Shown here: positions 33,716 through 42,278 of the stretch, in pieces | Position numbering within the stretch: position 1 is the first letter of the stretch | Layout: every line of letters begins with the position of its first letter | NCBI RefSeq assembly: GCF_000702945.1 | Contig: NZ_JNLE01000003.1 | Location: 4,645,001 to 4,697,956, forward strand | DNA length: 52,956 nt | Direction of reading: 5' to 3' | Origin: Clostridium sp. KNHs205 | GTDB taxonomy: Bacteria; Bacillota; Clostridia; Lachnospirales; Lachnospiraceae | Program-made: the position numbers and the translations under genes | Notes under the pieces: generated by a model | Told to the model about the DNA's origin: nothing | The model's database searches: none | What the model saw: only the letters and a program-made list of their open reading frames with translations

Positions 33716-34872
33716 CCTACCCTCCCTAATCCATCACGGTATATTCTTTCTCTTTGCTGTGGCAATTCCATCTGTTTAGAAAAATCAATGTACTCCTGCA
33801 TCGTACTGTGATATAAAGCTTTATCTACAGCAATAATATCGTCAGGAAGACCAGCTGACCTACCTAGCTGTATATCCTGCCTTTGCTTTCTCATAAGGGT
33901 TTCAAGATACCGCTGACGCTGCGTGGCTTCATAGGAGTTGTATTCCCTGCCTTTATAATTCTTCTTTTCGCTTTCTTTGCGGTTCATCTCGTCCAGCTGC
34001 TCGTCAGTGTAGATCCGCTTAGATATGCCAGGGATAAAAGGATAGTATGAATGATAACAATTAACTCCGCAAAGACCGGTTACAGTTCCAAGTCCACATA
34101 CTGTTTCAAGCTCTTGTTTGCTGTATACTCTTCCCTGCCATAGCTGATGGGTAGGCCTTGCAGTTCCATGCCAGCTGATTTCAAAGTGTTCAGTTCCAAG
34201 AGCTTCAGCATTCATTTCATTAATCTGGTTCGTTACCTGACTTAGCCCTGTCATGACTGCATTTCTTACGGCAACCTCTACTCGGTTATGATGTCCACTC
34301 TCATACTCTATTGCCCGAATGCCTGATTTGGTCATTTCCTTAATGGTATCTGATACCACTTTGTTATAATCAAAAGCACCAGAAGCAATCTCCATTACTG
34401 TTTTATCAAGCTTTTGCTTCAGGTAATCAGGTACGGCTTGATACTCTGATCTACCATTATTCGTAACCCTGACGGCGGTTGTTTGCGTTATATTTACCAT
34501 ATCCGCCTTTGTCTGCCGTTTAATGGCTTCTATGAGTTGCTGAACAGGTTTATTATCTTCAAATCGGGTAAATGGTTTACCGGTGGCCTTATAAATCGTT
34601 TCATCCCTTTCGTAGCCTTCCTTAATAACTTCGTCATAGATTTTATCAATCTCGGAATCTGCCTTCAGTAATGTGGACTGGATAGCTTTGCGGATAGTAC
34701 TGCTGGATAAACCTAGTCGGCTCAATTGGTATATTTCATAGTCAGTAGTCCTGGATATGCTGTCAATCATATGTATCCGGTCAACTACATCCTCCATAAT
34801 ACGCATAGCCAAATCAATCATGAGCTTTTGTATCTCTATTGGAGCTTTTTCAAGTTCTGCCGGTGTAAGCAT
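33712..34872 (-). CDS. Phage minor capsid protein 2 (Phage_min_cap2)
   Basis: A 386-residue protein with the family's N-terminus (LTPAELEKAPIEIQKLMIDL), the long helical middle and the signature HFEISWHGTARPTHQLWQGR followed by a CG-rich loop (VCGLGTVTGLCGVNCYHSYY) and PFIPGISKRIYTDEQLDEMN. This class is an internal head protein next to the portal, often with a MuF-like core. The cysteines could bind metal. It is separated from portal by a small gene and a plus-strand moron. Confidence 0.9.
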   Translation of the reverse strand: MLTPAELEKAPIEIQKLMIDLAMRIMEDVVDRIHMIDSISRTTDYEIYQLSRLGLSSSTIRKAIQSTLLKADSEIDKIYDEVIKEGYERDETIYKATGKPFTRFEDNKPVQQLIEAIKRQTKADMVNITQTTAVRVTNNGRSEYQAVPDYLKQKLDKTVMEIASGAFDYNKVVSDTIKEMTKSGIRAIEYESGHHNRVEVAVRNAVMTGLSQVTNQINEMNAEALGTEHFEISWHGTARPTHQLWQGRVYSKQELETVCGLGTVTGLCGVNCYHSYYPFIPGISKRIYTDEQLDEMNRKESEKKNYKGREYNSYEATQRQRYLETLMRKQRQDIQLGRSAGLPDDIIAVDKALYHSTMQEYIDFSKQMELPQQRERIYRDGLGRVG

Positions 34873-34970
34873 CTAATCACAACCTTTTATGGAATATTAT
34901 GTTATATTGTGGTACAATCTCCTTAGAGGCTATTGCAGTAGCCAAGTACATATGAGAAAGGAGATATATT

Positions 34971-35324
34971 ATGGGATTTCCCACTTTAAAAAAATTTATA
35001 TTGCAAGAATACAGCGGTATTCAATATGCAGAAGATGAATTAATGTTTGTCGTCACATCTGCAGGAATAATTTCCGGTAAACCTTTTCGTTATGAAGAAA
35101 ATGTTGCTATACCGGACTATGCAAATTTTCTGAAAAAAAAAGCATCAGAATATCGTATATCAAACAATATTAAAAAAGGTGTTTCTCTTGATGGAGATGA
35201 TGGTTTCTTTGTTTTAACAGATGTCACATTAAAGTCATCATCAGCACCAACCACTAAATTTCCTTACCTTGTCATTTTTTATGACCAAGTTATTGGGGTT
35301 TCTTTCGGATCTTACTCCGATTGA
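34971..35324 (+). CDS. Plus-strand moron gene, unknown function
   Basis: A 117-residue soluble protein with GFPTLKKFILQEYSGIQYAE at the start and a beta-rich remainder (LVIFYDQVIGVSFGSYSD). It runs opposite to all surrounding structural genes, between portal and minor capsid. AAAGGAG lies before the ATG, and a TACAAT that could be a -10 element is at 34913, without a clear -35. A GGCTA/TAGCC stem lies in the leader. I do not recognise a family. Such lone reversed genes in late operons are usually expressed in the lysogen, for example in exclusion of other phages. Confidence 0.7.
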   Translation: MGFPTLKKFILQEYSGIQYAEDELMFVVTSAGIISGKPFRYEENVAIPDYANFLKKKASEYRISNNIKKGVSLDGDDGFFVLTDVTLKSSSAPTTKFPYLVIFYDQVIGVSFGSYSD

Positions 35325-35407
35325 TATTTCATGCTGGCTTTGAACTTGTCCATCAAGGTCAGCACTTCTTTTTCTAACTCTTTATATTGCTTCTTGCTTA
35401 TGAATAT
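35312..35407 (-). CDS. Tiny phage gene after portal with apparent AUA start
   Basis: A 31-codon frame (FISKKQYKELEKEVLTLMDK, ending KASMKYQSE) starts 9 bases after a perfect AAAGGAGG that itself begins at the portal stop codon. The codon at the right distance is ATA, not ATG, GTG or TTG. The sequence looks like a short coiled-coil protein of the F-I-S-K-K type that often follows portal genes. It overlaps the 3' end of the plus-strand gene by 13 bases. It could be a true gene with a rare start, a sequencing error, or a decayed gene. Confidence 0.45.
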   Translation of the reverse strand: MFISKKQYKELEKEVLTLMDKFKASMKYQSE

Positions 35408-35422
35408 TTCTCTATTCCTCCT

Positions 35423-36796
35423 TTACAAATCAACCTCTGCTCTATCCGGTATCATTTTCTTTGCCTGTTCCTCAGTTTCACCATACCATTTCATGCGGTA
35501 TTCCCAGTGTGGCATAACCCCCATAGCAACATCTTTCCTGTCCTGTTCTCTTTCAAGTGCATTATCGGTTATTATGCTATCATCCCAATCAAAAGTAGTT
35601 TCATAGGATCCAGCAGGAACAAGATTCTCAGCGCTCACCCAGAAATCTATAGCTTTTATCAAGTCAATTAATGCTCTTTGTAAGGCCTGCTGTATATCAG
35701 ACACAGTAGCGTATGATCTTTGTTTGCTGGCTTTTATCTCCTCTGCTGTTTTTTCTACTTCTTGTATATCCGATAAGGTGCCATAGGCAAGGCCACTATC
35801 AAACTCTATCTTGCGTAACTGCTGGTTATACCCATGATAATAAGATTCATCTCGAATATCTGGGCTGTAAGGTTCGATTAAAGGCTTATCATTTGCTCCA
35901 GTATTGTATTCCATATTGCGATAAAGCCGTTCTCTGCCTCCAGGATACTCAAACTTATCTTGATCCTTATTATACTTAAGCAAGGAAGTTGCTATATGGA
36001 TGGCTGCTTCTTTGCTGTCGTATTCCCAATCAATCTGATTATACCGCTTATCTGCAACCTTGATATGCCTTGCTGATCGGCTGAATACTGATACACCAAG
36101 AGGGCTATCCGCATCAATATTGTTTGCAACAGGGACCTTGAAAAAGCCTATTGTCAGTTTATCAGCCCCCTCTAATAGTCCCTGAGGCTCTATATCTTCC
36201 CACTGCTTCACCGTTTTAAGCGATACCGGGCTACCAAGATTTGCACCGGTTTTACTTAAGTATGCAAAGTTATATACCTGCACCCCCATATTCGTGAGGG
36301 AGTGTAATTCTACTCTGGTATATATTTCTTTCCCTCTCGTGAATTGCTCTGTAAATGCGCATTGTGTAATATTTCCGTTACTGTCAAAAGTAATCGGGTA
36401 AAAACTGTCAGCAGCATTATACTGAACTGCTATAGTACCATTGGAAGGATAAGGTTTAAATACCATGCTTCCTTTAGCGCATCCATACTCTACCTGTTTT
36501 CTTAAATCTGTAAGAACATTCTGGTATATGGTATTAATGTATTTGGCTCTATCACTTTCCCCTGTGACTTCTGATTTAAGTTCCAGAGTAACCAGCCTTG
36601 CAATCTCACTGGCCACTGATGCAGGAATCCCTGCAGATTCTTGCCCTTTACTTAGCCAAGGTGCTCTATTGCTGTACATTAAGTCCCATAATTCAATTGC
36701 ATTCTGCATAATAGGGGATACATTAATACCGTCCAGCTTTAGACTCTTTTCCGCTACAAGTTTATTCAGGCATTCAACCATTTTGCTATACTTCAT
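35423..36796 (-). CDS. Portal protein (SPP1 Gp6-like)
   Basis: The 457-residue portal forms the dodecameric ring for DNA entry. The family patterns visible are WLSKGQESAGIPASVASEIA near residue 50, the region VFKPYPSNGTIAVQYNAADS, the SPLGVSVFSRS core, and the C-terminal stretch AEEIKASKQRSYATVSDIQQ. The ATG at 36796 is used because GAGGTGAGAAG precedes it; the 36 codons upstream overlap the terminase gene. Length is typical for this class. Confidence 0.9.
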   Translation of the reverse strand: MKYSKMVECLNKLVAEKSLKLDGINVSPIMQNAIELWDLMYSNRAPWLSKGQESAGIPASVASEIARLVTLELKSEVTGESDRAKYINTIYQNVLTDLRKQVEYGCAKGSMVFKPYPSNGTIAVQYNAADSFYPITFDSNGNITQCAFTEQFTRGKEIYTRVELHSLTNMGVQVYNFAYLSKTGANLGSPVSLKTVKQWEDIEPQGLLEGADKLTIGFFKVPVANNIDADSPLGVSVFSRSARHIKVADKRYNQIDWEYDSKEAAIHIATSLLKYNKDQDKFEYPGGRERLYRNMEYNTGANDKPLIEPYSPDIRDESYYHGYNQQLRKIEFDSGLAYGTLSDIQEVEKTAEEIKASKQRSYATVSDIQQALQRALIDLIKAIDFWVSAENLVPAGSYETTFDWDDSIITDNALEREQDRKDVAMGVMPHWEYRMKWYGETEEQAKKMIPDRAEVDL

Positions 36797-36806
36797 CTTC
36801 TCACCT

Positions 36807-38060
36807 CTATTCGTACCGGATGAACCGGCTAATGTCCCTTTCAAATCCATATTCAAATCCGTCCAGTGTATCAATGTCACTTGTGCCATCATCCAGGCGC
36901 TCATCCTCCGTTAGATTCTTAGGATTCCAGAGAGCCCCACATAGTGCAAGTTCTAAACTCTTACAGTGTTCTGGGACATAATAAAAGCGGCCTTGTCCCA
37001 TCATACGCTGTGTAAAACGTATCCGGTCATTTACCGCTGTCTTTAATGCATTATTTATTCTTAGCCAACCTAATCCTGACTTTCTGGCTGTACTCCTGAG
37101 ACCGCTTATAAGGGTCTGCTCTGCGCTGTCACAATTCACTTGAGTTATAAAGCCATAGATGTTAAGCACCTTGAGACAAAAGTCTACAAACAATTGTCCA
37201 AGTTTTTCAGGATCTATATCATTCTTGCTGCAGTCTATCCATTCGGATGCTAATCCTATCAGACTTGTATACCCTCTGCCATATCCAGTAGCTACAAAAG
37301 CATGACCAGAACCAGATCCACCAAAATCCACCCCGATGTTTATCTCCATAAGGCTTTTGGGCTTTTCCGTGAGCTTAAAGGGATTTATTAACTGTGCTTG
37401 GGCATCATTAAACAATTTGTATACAGCGCCCTCAGCAGCCACCCACAGGCCTCTTATGTACCTGTCATAGTAAACAGTACCTTTATATTCATTACACAGG
37501 TTTTCGACGAATTCAGGCGGTAAATACGGGTTATCAAATATGGTGTATTTTTGGCAGTAGATATCAGCATCGGAATCAAGGAACTTTTTAAACCAGTGAT
37601 TAGGATTATCCGGATTGCAAGCACCATCAAAGCAGCTATATGACTTATCCATACGAGATTTAAGCAGCTCAAATACTTGTTGATTCCACTCTGCAACCTC
37701 ATCACCATACACATATTTGAGAGAAGAACCTCTAAGCTTTGCTACCTGACTAACCTTTTCTGCTCCAAGGCAATACGCCGAATCACCAAAGAGGTCAACA
37801 ATATTATCAGAACCAATATCACCTATTAACCTAGATCCATAAATTTCTCTCATGGGCTGTAAAATATTACGCTCTATAGTGCCTTTCGATACTCCTATAA
37901 GGGCATTAAGACCATCCTTGCCCTGTCTCTCTCTGATTCTGCCTGGGATGGTATAAAGATTGTCCATATATGACTTACCAGAACGGGTAGCGCCGGTTTT
38001 GACATTATAACGATGATTAGCATTAGCTACAAACTCCATCTGTTTAGGACTTAGTATCAA
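36807..38060 (-). CDS. Terminase large subunit (PBSX type)
   Basis: A 417-residue packaging motor. The ATPase domain has the Walker A loop KTGATRSGKSY near residue 21-31 and a Walker B region near VYGDEVAEW. The RNase H-like nuclease domain starts with IGVDFGGSGSGHAF, followed by the conserved NCDSAEQ and NDRIRFTQ segments of PBSX-type enzymes. The TTG start overlaps the terS stop codon in a TTGA junction. Confidence 0.94.
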   Translation of the reverse strand: MILSPKQMEFVANANHRYNVKTGATRSGKSYMDNLYTIPGRIRERQGKDGLNALIGVSKGTIERNILQPMREIYGSRLIGDIGSDNIVDLFGDSAYCLGAEKVSQVAKLRGSSLKYVYGDEVAEWNQQVFELLKSRMDKSYSCFDGACNPDNPNHWFKKFLDSDADIYCQKYTIFDNPYLPPEFVENLCNEYKGTVYYDRYIRGLWVAAEGAVYKLFNDAQAQLINPFKLTEKPKSLMEINIGVDFGGSGSGHAFVATGYGRGYTSLIGLASEWIDCSKNDIDPEKLGQLFVDFCLKVLNIYGFITQVNCDSAEQTLISGLRSTARKSGLGWLRINNALKTAVNDRIRFTQRMMGQGRFYYVPEHCKSLELALCGALWNPKNLTEDERLDDGTSDIDTLDGFEYGFERDISRFIRYE

Positions 38061-38773
38061 CTTGTACCACCTGCCTGTTTCTTTATTTCTGCTAACATCT
38101 CATCCAGCTTATTAAGTTCATCCTCATTTCCTTTACCGGTGGATTTATTAACATCAACTTTGAGTTTTTCTATGCGCAGCTTTTGTTCTTCCGTGGCTCT
38201 GTCCCAATTGTTATGTAGCATTTCATCGTATTGCTTAATTAGGGACCTCAATTCACTCTGAGCCCTGGCCTGGGCCTGCATAAACTTTGATTGCTTATCT
38301 ATCGCAGTCTGTACCAGATAATCCTCTCCTATAATCTTTCCAGCTTTAAAACCGGACTTGATAATGGTATTATCCTTTTCATCCTTTACGTAAGCTATCC
38401 GTTGTGCCCTTACTATAGCAGCATAAGCAATCTGTATATTTTCCCACAGGATATCCAACGGATCTTTTTGCTGTATCTCCTGGATAATAGAAAAGGTCTC
38501 TTCCGGAAGATACTTCGAGAAGAAACCATGCTTTTCTGCATTTTTATTTTCTGGCGGTCCTGTAGCATTCTTATTACCTGGCTGACCGCCTTTCTTTCTA
38601 TCCGAGCGTTCGCTTTTAGTATCCGAACGTTCGCTATCCCATTTATGAGTACTCTTCCACCGGCGAACAGTGCCCTCCGGAAGATTTAGTTGATTTGCAA
38701 TCTCAACTAATTTCATGCCGTTCTTAAATAGCTCATATGCTTTATCATATCTTTCATCCGGCGCCCTTGCCAA
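38057..38773 (-). CDS. Terminase small subunit (PBSX/YqaS type)
   Basis: The 238-residue protein starts with a TTG behind GAGGTGATG. Residues 1-45 form an HTH (AYELFKNGMKLVEIANQLNL, then PEGTVRRWKSTHKW) that recognises the packaging site. A basic low-complexity linker follows (ERSDTKSERSDRKKGGQPGN) and then NKNATGPPENKNAEKHGFFS, the typical PBSX small-subunit motif. The C-terminus is coiled coil. It is the first gene of the late operon. Confidence 0.9.
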   Translation of the reverse strand: MARAPDERYDKAYELFKNGMKLVEIANQLNLPEGTVRRWKSTHKWDSERSDTKSERSDRKKGGQPGNKNATGPPENKNAEKHGFFSKYLPEETFSIIQEIQQKDPLDILWENIQIAYAAIVRAQRIAYVKDEKDNTIIKSGFKAGKIIGEDYLVQTAIDKQSKFMQAQARAQSELRSLIKQYDEMLHNNWDRATEEQKLRIEKLKVDVNKSTGKGNEDELNKLDEMLAEIKKQAGGTS

Positions 38774-38805
38774 GCTTCATCACCTCACATTCGTCGTTTT
38801 GGGTA

Positions 38806-38830
38806 TAGAAAAAGCACCCCGAAGGATGCT
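38806..38830 (-). terminator. Terminator after the alarmone synthetase gene
   Basis: On the minus strand AGCATCC, a short loop and GGGTGCT (one wobble) are followed by TTTTTCTA. It lies 10 bases beyond the RSH stop codon and closes the two-gene cassette before terS begins. Confidence 0.8.
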
Positions 38831-38839
38831 TGTTAATAT

Positions 38840-39823
38840 CTAATATTCTCCATATGATATCCCTAAATCAGAAAATACAGGAGCTAATAAATCCTCTGTA
38901 AGATCCCAACTTTCAATCAATTCACTACTATGACTTTTCGCCAGATAATAAATCAAATATATTATTGGTTGTTGATAAATAATATATCTAGATGATTTTA
39001 GTGTGATATTTTCCGTTATGAATGGTTTGCTTACAATAAAATTCTGTACTTGTTCAACTGAGATATTATGGTTGTTTACTATTTCTTCAACCATATCATA
39101 AAGTGATTTATTTATTTTTTCACTCATATTATTAAAATCAATATATGTTTTAAAAGCATTTGTAAATTTATAATATTTAATTTTCTCCTTTTCCATCAAG
39201 GTATATACCCTCTCAAATAAATCATCAGTTGCTTCGTTTAATGCCATACTTCTAGCTAAAAATCTTTTTACCTCACTATTAATATTTGCATTTTTCTTAT
39301 AAATCATATCATGGGATATTTCTGCATAAGCATGCTGTTCTAATGTCCTTACTTGAATTTCACAAGGTGTTCCTTGAGTAATATTATATTCATTAAAAGT
39401 TAATTCATTCCTATTTCTAACAATATAATGCACGGATTGATATGTAAATAATTCCGGAGTCTCAGTTTTATTCTTTATATAATCAACATCTTCAGAATAA
39501 TCCCAATTCTCATTATCTTCAATTAAGGCTTTAATAATTTTTATTTGAGATTCTAATAAAACAACAAATCTAATACCAACTTTATCAGTTATCATGTTAT
39601 AAGGATCTTCATAACTTTTTCTAATAAATGCTTTTTCTATTATAGAATCTATAGCCTTTATTCTCGGTTCTACTGGTATTTTTATTATTTTATCTTTATC
39701 AATTTCTAAATCTATCAAACCCTCTAATATATAGGTCTTAACATACTCACCCCATGCCTTATACATAGGGATTTCACTAATATATAACTCCTTAAATTCA
39801 TCCATACTTAATTTATTTTTCAT
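38840..39823 (-). CDS. RelA/SpoT-type (p)ppGpp synthetase-like protein, prophage accessory
   Basis: The 327-residue protein (ATG at 39823) has an alarmone synthetase domain at about 40-180 with all family motifs: the ATP-binding R54-I-K56...K64 segment, DKVGIRF at 80-86, YQSVH at 128-132, the catalytic EIQVRT at 155-160 and AEISHDMIYKK. There is no HD hydrolase and no TGS/ACT region. A 140-residue mostly helical extension of unknown type follows. Such stand-alone synthetases in prophages are often toxins or anti-phage effectors that alter nucleotide or tRNA pools. It overlaps the upstream NdpA-like gene by 11 bases, so the two are translated together. It is AT-rich compared to its phage neighbours. 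Confidence 0.85.
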   Translation of the reverse strand: MKNKLSMDEFKELYISEIPMYKAWGEYVKTYILEGLIDLEIDKDKIIKIPVEPRIKAIDSIIEKAFIRKSYEDPYNMITDKVGIRFVVLLESQIKIIKALIEDNENWDYSEDVDYIKNKTETPELFTYQSVHYIVRNRNELTFNEYNITQGTPCEIQVRTLEQHAYAEISHDMIYKKNANINSEVKRFLARSMALNEATDDLFERVYTLMEKEKIKYYKFTNAFKTYIDFNNMSEKINKSLYDMVEEIVNNHNISVEQVQNFIVSKPFITENITLKSSRYIIYQQPIIYLIYYLAKSHSSELIESWDLTEDLLAPVFSDLGISYGEY

Positions 39824-40877
39824 TGAGTACTTTACCTTGAATAATAATGGAAGTTTTCCCACCTTCTAATTCATTAATATCTACAATTTCACTAAAGTCA
39901 TCGACCGGAACTTGTAATTTCACAGAATTACTAAAGTTAATATTTCTTGTTTTTAGTTTATCTCCAATCATTGAAAGATTCTTTCTAATATTTGATAAAG
40001 GGACTTCCTTTTGCTCAACAAATTTTATATATGAATCTTTTAATTCTGGTTCCTCAAAATATCTTTCTGCGAAATCTTCGGCATTTACAAATCTAGAAAC
40101 ATCCACTTTCAGATATGATAGTAAGGCTGTCCCTAAATCTATTTTTGTATCAGAGCTAACGTCCAGCGAATTTATATATAGTTTAGTTGCTTCAAAGAAC
40201 TTATTTGTTAATACATCACTGTCTTTCTTAAAATCCAGTCCCAGATACACACTATAAAAATATGTGGCCTTAGATACTGATATTGACGAATTAGTATTAC
40301 TATCAAACACAAATGAATCAATATCTCTGGCTTCTATTTCCCTACCTGCAACAGCATTATTAATAAAAAAACCTATCTTTTGTAATTTTTGATGAGGTGT
40401 TAGTAATAAATCATTAAAAAATTTAAGAATCATTTTACCGTTTGTCTCTTGTGCAGTAAATCCTTTTTGCTTTTCAGCTTTAATAATGGCTAAAAAGGGT
40501 TTATTAATCTGCTGAACCGTTCCCTTTACAACTACCACTATCCCCCCTGGATAAGCGCGAGAGGTCTGTGCTTCAGCCAGCTTAAAAGTAGCTTCGATAG
40601 AAAAAGCAATAAATTCTTCATCTGACATATCAGATTTCCAAAAATCTCTTATAGGTGAAAACATATTACTGCTTGAAAATTCCATCTGAATAGCGTTAGA
40701 TTTATGACTCAAGGCTTTGGTTATCCTTTGTTTCAACACATCAAGGGCATCATCATCCAATGAACTACATTCGTCATTATAAAATGGTGTAATAATTCTA
40801 CTTGGATGCTCTCTTTTGTAAATTTGATGAATTATAACCTTCTCAATTTTAAGATTCTCAAATTTATTAATATTCAT
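39813..40877 (-). CDS. NdpA/YejK-like nucleoid-associated protein
   Basis: A 354-residue protein (ATG at 40877 behind GGAGGAGTATA). Several features resemble the 37-kDa nucleoid-associated family (NdpA, YejK): KVIIHQIYKRE at the start, an acidic middle, SDEEFIAFSIEATFKLAEAQ, PGGIVVVVKGT, and a C-terminal half with helices and IKFVEQKEVPLSNIRKNLSM. The match is by pattern only. In this cassette it would bind DNA or partner with the synthetase encoded behind it, as sensor, neutraliser or recruiter. Its own sigma-A promoter lies 30 bases upstream of the start. Confidence 0.65.
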   Translation of the reverse strand: MNINKFENLKIEKVIIHQIYKREHPSRIITPFYNDECSSLDDDALDVLKQRITKALSHKSNAIQMEFSSSNMFSPIRDFWKSDMSDEEFIAFSIEATFKLAEAQTSRAYPGGIVVVVKGTVQQINKPFLAIIKAEKQKGFTAQETNGKMILKFFNDLLLTPHQKLQKIGFFINNAVAGREIEARDIDSFVFDSNTNSSISVSKATYFYSVYLGLDFKKDSDVLTNKFFEATKLYINSLDVSSDTKIDLGTALLSYLKVDVSRFVNAEDFAERYFEEPELKDSYIKFVEQKEVPLSNIRKNLSMIGDKLKTRNINFSNSVKLQVPVDDFSEIVDINELEGGKTSIIIQGKVLNEK

Positions 40878-40906
40878 TATACTCCTCCGCATAAATCTTT
40901 TTTTAC

Positions 40907-40935
40907 ATTATATACCTATTTTATTATGCTTTCAA
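40907..40935 (-). promoter_or_regulatory. Promoter of NdpA-RSH cassette
   Basis: TTGAAA (40935-40930), a 17-base spacer and a consensus TATAAT (40912-40907) on the minus strand; the start should be near 40900. It starts directly behind a terminator, so the cassette is transcribed independently of the early operon, presumably also in the lysogen. Confidence 0.8.
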
Positions 40936-40936
40936 C

Positions 40937-40964
40937 AAAAAAACACTCATATTTGAGTGTTTTT
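40937..40964 (-). terminator. Terminator of early operon
   Basis: AAAAACACTCA and TGAGTGTTTTT form an 11-bp stem with a 4-base loop; on the minus strand it ends in seven T residues. It blocks read-through from the early genes into the NdpA-RSH cassette. A second, weaker stem around CCGG lies at about 41005-41030. The remaining part up to 41120 has no gene. Confidence 0.85.
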
Positions 40965-41120
40965 AAAGAGTATTGATTTTATGAATCTTTTAAGAACAAG
41001 CCACCGGCCTTTGACAACCGGCAGCCACAGGAGGAAGCTTGGTATCTGTTCAAACCTTCCACTCTAATGATAACATAGGGAAATATAACGCGTAAATCAC
41101 GTCTTTATCGCATTGGTATC

Positions 41121-41615
41121 TCACAGGAAGTCTATCCCCTCTACCCCGAAAAGCCTGATACTTACCTCTTTTGTTAAATCTGTTACCCATCTACCTATTG
41201 TCTGCTTGCAAGTATAATACCCTTCTGCAGCTTCATCATAGGTCTTGCCATTTAACATACAGTCAGTAAAAGCACTGTATTTTTCAGGGACTCCCTTTCG
41301 TTTGCATTCTTCCTGAATAGATGCTAAGGCCTTGTCAACATTGGTGATAATTACAAGACTTCTAAGCTTACTTCTTTTGATGCTTTCAATGTACAATTCA
41401 TCTGATTCATTCAACACAAGATACTCCTGCTCAAGCTGCATAGCCTCAGACACACCTTCCTCGATGCTCTCCTGGATCTTATGATAATTCTTTAGCAGTA
41501 ATTTAGTATTATGCAAGGCCTTCTTTCTACTCTTCGCCTTCTGCTCATTGCTGTATTCTTTAATGGCTTTCTTAACCGCTTTTTCAATTAAATCGTCTGC
41601 TGTTTGCTGATTCAA
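41121..41615 (-). CDS. ArpU/sigma-like late transcription regulator
   Basis: The 164-residue protein starts with TTG at 41615, behind AGGAGGGG. Its N-terminal half is a long charged helix (AVKKAIKEYSNEQKAKSRKK), and its C-terminus holds a region-4-like helix-turn-helix (GKTYDEAAEGYYTCKQTIGR, then WVTDLTKEVSIRLFG). This is the layout of ArpU-type phage regulators, which switch on late genes and lie just before the terminase genes. It is the last gene of the early operon. Confidence 0.8.
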   Translation of the reverse strand: MNQQTADDLIEKAVKKAIKEYSNEQKAKSRKKALHNTKLLLKNYHKIQESIEEGVSEAMQLEQEYLVLNESDELYIESIKRSKLRSLVIITNVDKALASIQEECKRKGVPEKYSAFTDCMLNGKTYDEAAEGYYTCKQTIGRWVTDLTKEVSIRLFGVEGIDFL

Positions 41616-41628
41616 TATTATCCCCTCC

Positions 41629-42027
41629 TTAAATAACCTTACCACCGTGTTTATATGGTCTACGCTTATTAAACTCATGTTTCTCCAACAACATGGATTC
41701 AATATCAATCCCATAATGGTGACACATATCAAATACCCGAATAACAACATCTGCCAGCTCTGTAGGTATACCCTCAGGCTTTGCATACATACAGCCTTTA
41801 CACGTTGTCACTTCATCAAGTTGGCAGATAATCAGAGTATCTTTGGGTGCTTTACATGTATAATAAGTTTCATCCGGTTTCTTTCCGTTCCGAAATTCTT
41901 CCAGAGCCTCCGATAACTCTGAATGACACAGTGCTATTAATTCACCGAAGCTTCTCTCTTCCTCCCACCAACCGTGGACTATCGAATTTTTTCCAACTTC
42001 TTTTACAAACTCTTTTATGTTCAACAT
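41629..42027 (-). CDS. MazG-like nucleotide pyrophosphohydrolase with Cys insertion
   Basis: The 132-residue protein (ATG at 42027 behind GAGGAAAGG) has the all-alpha NTP-PPase pattern: metal ligands in CHSELSEALEEF (Glu37, Glu40, Glu43/44) and in PTELADVVIRVFD (Glu90, Asp93). Between them is an insertion with Cys58, Cys68, Cys76 and Cys79. The family hydrolyses nucleoside triphosphates, and in phages is thought to lower ppGpp or house-clean dNTPs. It sits between a small zinc-finger gene and the late regulator. Confidence 0.82.
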   Translation of the reverse strand: MLNIKEFVKEVGKNSIVHGWWEEERSFGELIALCHSELSEALEEFRNGKKPDETYYTCKAPKDTLIICQLDEVTTCKGCMYAKPEGIPTELADVVIRVFDMCHHYGIDIESMLLEKHEFNKRRPYKHGGKVI

Positions 42028-42076
42028 AATACATCCTTTCCTCTCAGCAGGATAACCTGCTGGCCACTCCTGTGTC

Positions 42077-42265
42077 TTAAGAAGTCCGTTTGATTTTCTC
42101 CCGGATAACATCATACCAGGGTATCCGCTCCACTTTATCCAGGCAGTCACTACAGATATCTGTTATCTCCGCAAGTTCAAGTATCTGTTCTGTTTCCACT
42201 AATGTTTTTCTATGACTACCTGGTGCAATTTCTTTTTCACAAATGTCACAAAAGAATTTTTTCAT
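42077..42265 (-). CDS. Small zinc-finger protein
   Basis: The 62-residue protein has two Cys pairs: CDICEKE near the start and CSDCLDKV in the middle, forming a likely zinc ribbon, followed by a basic end (REKIKRTS). It fits the many small zinc-binding proteins in phage early operons. The ribosome site AGGAGG lies before the ATG. No specific role can be given. Confidence 0.75.
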   Translation of the reverse strand: MKKFFCDICEKEIAPGSHRKTLVETEQILELAEITDICSDCLDKVERIPWYDVIREKIKRTS

Positions 42266-42278
42266 ATCCTTATTCCTC

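Noticed and set aside
38620..38640. LexA-like dyad around CGAACGTTCG in terS
   Set aside because: The GAAC and GTTC halves overlap without the 4-base spacer and lie within a coding repeat of Arg/Ser codons.
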